From positions 1-9,033 of the forward strand of contig JAURQB010000175.1 of NCBI GenBank assembly GCA_030836365.1: 9,033 bases of DNA, given 5' to 3'. This DNA is from Bdellovibrionota bacterium. Its GTDB lineage: Bacteria; Bdellovibrionota; Bacteriovoracia; Bacteriovoracales; Bacteriovoracaceae. Shown piece by piece: positions 6,436-9,033 of the stretch (its first letter is position 1; the number at the start of each line of letters is the position of its first letter). Made by a program: the position numbers and the translations under genes. The notes under the pieces are model-generated. The model was not told the DNA's origin and did no database searches. It worked only from the letters and a program-made list of their open reading frames with translations.

Positions 6436-7368
6436 CTAATATTTTTTTAAAATGGGTATCACGTTATTATATTCTCTGGTGAGCCTTAATGAGTTCTCAT
6501 GGACTTCGTCATCATCATAGGGATCACGGTGAAATTCTGTAATTGGAAGTGAATTAATAAAATTGATCGCACGCTGTTTGTTCAATTTAGACTCGTGCTC
6601 AAGGATAAAACCAATACCGGCCCAACACAGAGGGCGGCTTGCTTGCCTTGGTTGTTCAAAGCTGAGGCAACCTATTTTTTTTTCACTTTGACAGATAACT
6701 CCTGCGTAAGCTGTTTCAAGACGACAATTTTTGCTTGGGTGAGTAACAGACGAAGATAGAGCGTAGGGGTAATTAGCACGGGGAGATGCCAAATTTAAAT
6801 TTACTATTTCGTTGACATCGATACTAAGCATATTTTTATAAGCAGTAATAATTCTAATACACAACCCGACTTTTTTATTCGTCGTAAAATATTTCTTACA
6901 GAAGGTAGCATCTTTTTTAGAGTATCCAACTTTTTCGATGACACTCCAGTGATCCTCGCCTTGAAACCAATCTTTTAGGCATTTACTGGTGGCGTAGTAG
7001 TCCGCTTGCCCTTCACTAGAGCCTCGAAATAAATAGTAATCTTCGTAATAGGCGGGCATGAGTGGAGCTCCACCAAGGTGGTGTCCAACCTCGTGGCAAA
7101 TCATTGCTCTTAGGGAGTCTTTGTTTGTGTTTTGATCTTGGAGAGCCCCACCATAAATTTCGATAAAATAATGATTAACGGTATAGGCCATTGCCTTACC
7201 ATTATTTTCTTCATAGTCCCATTCGCCAATAATCGTTAGTTTTTTACCTATTGCTCTGTAGTAGGGAGAAAAAAAGTTAGTGGCACTACTTATGGTTTGA
7301 TTAAAAATTGACTCACTAGAATGAGCTTTCGCCGTTAGTAGAATGAAAAGTAGTATCATTAATTTCAT
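6436..7368 (-). CDS. Secreted HExxH zinc metallopeptidase (gluzincin-like)
   Basis: A 310-residue exported protein: signal peptide 1-16 (hydrophobic MILLFILL, cleavage near AHS-SE). The motif H92-E93-x-x-H96 in CHEVGHHLGG gives two zinc ligands and the catalytic Glu. Glu119 in SSEGQADYYAT is the likely third ligand, with Asp123 four residues on, as in the E-x-x-x-D of M48-type gluzincins. It lacks the membrane helices of HtpX, so it is a soluble relative. Eight cysteines, including Cys91 next to the zinc motif and the pair in HPSKNCRLETAYAGVIC (210-226), suggest disulfides and an extracytoplasmic location. I believe similar HExxH plus CRL-x-T-x-x-x-G proteins are frequent in Bdellovibrionales, but this is from memory. 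It is divergent from the second transglutaminase-like gene and 93 bases from the C92 gene downstream. The ribosome site is weak (AAAG adjacent to the ATG). The substrate is unknown. Confidence 0.78.
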   Translation of the reverse strand: MKLMILLFILLTAKAHSSESIFNQTISSATNFFSPYYRAIGKKLTIIGEWDYEENNGKAMAYTVNHYFIEIYGGALQDQNTNKDSLRAMICHEVGHHLGGAPLMPAYYEDYYLFRGSSEGQADYYATSKCLKDWFQGEDHWSVIEKVGYSKKDATFCKKYFTTNKKVGLCIRIITAYKNMLSIDVNEIVNLNLASPRANYPYALSSSVTHPSKNCRLETAYAGVICQSEKKIGCLSFEQPRQASRPLCWAGIGFILEHESKLNKQRAINFINSLPITEFHRDPYDDDEVHENSLRLTREYNNVIPILKKY

Positions 7369-7426
7369 CTTTGTTTAAAACCACAAGGCGCATAAGTGAG
7401 CAATCGAAGAGGATAAATAAGTAAAA

Positions 7427-7454
7427 ATTATACTTAGTGTATAAACATTGACAG
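7427..7454 (-). promoter_or_regulatory. Sigma70-like promoter for the HExxH metallopeptidase gene
   Basis: On the minus strand CTGTCA (7454-7449, 4 of 6) and a perfect TATAAT (7432-7427) are 16 bases apart. The start would be near 7420, giving a leader of about 52 bases. The -35 element overlaps a TTGACA of the opposite strand. Confidence 0.5.
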
Positions 7455-7455
7455 T

Positions 7456-7483
7456 TTGACAATTTCCACGTCGAGAGCATGAT
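7456..7483 (+). promoter_or_regulatory. Sigma70-like promoter for the second transglutaminase-like gene
   Basis: A perfect TTGACA (7456-7461) is followed after 16 bases by CATGAT (7478-7483, 4 of 6). A second TTGACA at 7448-7453 lies 8 bases upstream. The start would be near 7490, giving a leader of about 65 bases. TATATT at 7496-7501 is another possible -10 but has no good -35. Confidence 0.42.
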
Positions 7484-7547
7484 TTTTCAGGTACTTATAT
7501 TGTATTTTTTGGCACCTCTTTTGAACCTTTAGGCTCAGGGGATATTT

Positions 7548-7551
7548 GAGG
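7548..7551 (+). promoter_or_regulatory. Ribosome binding site deciding the start at 7557
   Basis: GAGG is 2 bases from the ATG at 7554 but 5 bases from the adjacent ATG at 7557. The spacing favours the second ATG; the two starts differ by one Met. Confidence 0.55.
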
Positions 7552-7556
7552 ATATG

Positions 7557-9033
7557 ATGAAAATTGTTAATTTATTGATCTTTATTCTACCAACGATGGT
7601 TTTTTCTCAAACACCACTTTCTCAAAGTGGGAACTCGGAAGATTTAATTCTGACAGTGGCAGAATTAACAGATGAGGGAAAAGCGCTAAAGGGTTCGATT
7701 GAAAAATTGAAGGGCCTCAAAGATCCATGCAAAAAGAGGATGATTCCAGATGAGCAAGTTGGTATGCCGACTGAATTAACAAGTTCTCCAATCGATAGTA
7801 ACGAAAAAGAACCCGATAAGCTTCAGGCTTTTTATGAAGTTGAATTGTTTAATTCTGAGGGCGCTCATATAAGTAGTGATATCATTTCTCAAGGAATTCC
7901 TCTCGCTCGACATGTCCTTCAATCCGCTTCAAGGTCAACGAGAATACCAACGCGTGATTTGCTCGCATTTCCTGATGAGCATTTAAAAAGAGTTATTCTC
8001 CAGGAAATGTACCCAGGACATTTATATACAAGAGAAATGAAAGAGAAGGCTGAGCAGGTTTTTCTTGTGGCACGTATGAGTCAATTTAGAAGCCCAAGTG
8101 AGTCATTTGAATTTGCGAGGGATTATCTAAAAGACGCTTCAATGGAGAAAAAAATCAATTTTCTGGCAACTTATTTAGATAATTTAAACGGAAATTATGA
8201 ATTTTCATCTCTTAATGGTGGCCCCACATCAGGAGAAGCTCGTTGGGACAAAAACCTTCAAAATGCACTCGGTAGATCAATGATTAATGGCCGGAGTATG
8301 GAAGCAGGTGTTTGTCGCCATATGCATCAGATGGCCGTTCGCCTTGCACGAGAAATCGGTTTTGATGAGGCATTTGGTGTTGGTTTTAGAACTCACGGCG
8401 GCGGTCACCGAACAATGGTTTTAACCCATCCAGATGATCCGACTTCTGTTATTCAGTTAAATTACGGAAAAAAAATGGTTAATTCGGGCGTTTCTGGGCC
8501 AACTGCACTTGGGCAAAATGGATCTCTTCCCGATGTTGGAATTAAATTTCGGATTACAAACGGTGATGATGAATTAGCAATTGTTTTGCCTAGTGAATTA
8601 GGTGGTGTTCTCAACCGAGTGACAGGTGGAGATGAAAGTGACTTAGGTATTCGCTATGAAGAAATGTCTCAAGTGCATCAAACTGGAATTAAAACCCCAT
8701 ATGGGACTTTTAGAGTATTTTCTGCTGAGAATGTAAGAGGTAACCAAGCAGAGACGGAAGGATTAACTTATAACACTTGGATACAATTTGGCCCTAATTT
8801 CTATGGTGAATATGGAGCGGCAATTTTTAATTCGAAACGTGGGGTTCAGACAAATGAGCTGTCATTTTCTGGCACCTATTTAAGAACAACTCACGGGGCC
8901 GATGTAAAAATTTATGAGACGCCAAATTTAATAGTGAGAGGTTTTGGCGAACTGCATCTGAGAGGTGCATTCGGTAATTCTCAAGTGATGTACAGAAATG
9001 GTTCTTATAGTGATAAAGAAGATAATGGAGATA
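7557..9033 (+). CDS. Transglutaminase-like domain plus beta-rich region protein, paralogue of the first gene (3' partial)
   Basis: The frame from ATG 7557 stays open to the window edge (492 residues visible), so it is cut at the 3' end. A signal peptide (1-17, MVFS-QT) is present, confirming export of this family. The catalytic-like blocks repeat those of the first gene: GVCRHMHQMAV with Cys253, GGGHRTMVLT with His284 and VIQLNYG with Asn302. The first gene has Asp at 273 after the His block, but this copy has His there, so that residue is unlikely to be catalytic. Other shared blocks are FLATYLD, DEAFGVGFRT, GDDEL and TPYGT. From about residue 375 the beta-rich region begins, with the TYLRTTHGADVKIYE and GFGELH blocks matching the first copy. 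Identity is high across the enzyme-like domain and lower at the N-terminus and in the beta region. Function is unknown. The stop, and thus the full beta region, is outside the window. Confidence 0.75.
   Translation, partial: MKIVNLLIFILPTMVFSQTPLSQSGNSEDLILTVAELTDEGKALKGSIEKLKGLKDPCKKRMIPDEQVGMPTELTSSPIDSNEKEPDKLQAFYEVELFNSEGAHISSDIISQGIPLARHVLQSASRSTRIPTRDLLAFPDEHLKRVILQEMYPGHLYTREMKEKAEQVFLVARMSQFRSPSESFEFARDYLKDASMEKKINFLATYLDNLNGNYEFSSLNGGPTSGEARWDKNLQNALGRSMINGRSMEAGVCRHMHQMAVRLAREIGFDEAFGVGFRTHGGGHRTMVLTHPDDPTSVIQLNYGKKMVNSGVSGPTALGQNGSLPDVGIKFRITNGDDELAIVLPSELGGVLNRVTGGDESDLGIRYEEMSQVHQTGIKTPYGTFRVFSAENVRGNQAETEGLTYNTWIQFGPNFYGEYGAAIFNSKRGVQTNELSFSGTYLRTTHGADVKIYETPNLIVRGFGELHLRGAFGNSQVMYRNGSYSDKEDNGD

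Noticed and set aside
1..9033. CRISPR array, tRNA or rRNA genes, insertion sequence or phage genes
   Set aside because: I saw no regularly spaced repeats, no tRNA-like cloverleaf, no transposase motifs and no terminal inverted repeats. The long similarity between the window ends is coding-gene duplication in direct orientation.

Overview
This window is AT-rich bacterial DNA from a Gram-negative organism. Hand counts of a few 60-base rows run from about 20% to 50% GC. Genes are packed tightly, no gap exceeds about 190 bases, and nearly every product carries a signal peptide. One pair of proteins has a C-terminal region that looks like an outer-membrane beta-barrel. The family mix suggests a predatory or saprophytic Bdellovibrionota (Bacteriovorax/Halobacteriovorax-like). 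That assignment is an inference from gene content and style, not from a marker gene.

Layout. Two large plus-strand paralogues sit at the edges: the first (1-1922) is cut at its 5' end and the second (7557-9033) at its 3' end. Both share a domain with a transglutaminase/papain-like Cys-His-Asn arrangement, followed by a beta-rich region. In the first copy, which is complete at its C-terminus, that region ends like an outer-membrane barrel. A small MAPEG-family membrane protein (1972-2397) follows the first paralogue on the same strand. Five minus-strand genes lie between it and the second paralogue. In transcription order they are a secreted HExxH zinc metallopeptidase (7368-6436), a YiiX-like permuted papain-fold C92 protein with a long basic N-terminal extension (6342-4885), a secreted calcineurin-like metallophosphoesterase (4804-3803), a small secreted DUF4430-like protein (3775-3314) and a secreted M14 zinc carboxypeptidase (3362-2394). 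Each has an N-terminal signal sequence.

Regulation. Sigma70-like promoters are readable upstream of 7368, 6342 and 4804 (minus strand) and 7557 (plus strand). The divergent pair near 7427-7483 shares overlapping -35 elements. The genes at 3775 and 3362 sit close behind the phosphoesterase gene and are probably co-transcribed with it. The M14 gene overlaps the DUF4430-like gene. The two convergent transcripts meet at 2394-2397 with overlapping stop codons and no visible terminator.

Taken together, the locus encodes cell-envelope or secreted hydrolases: three peptidase-type folds, one phosphoesterase and two barrel-linked transglutaminase-like proteins. Whether they form a single system is unproven. 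The duplicated transglutaminase-like/barrel architecture is the least familiar element here.
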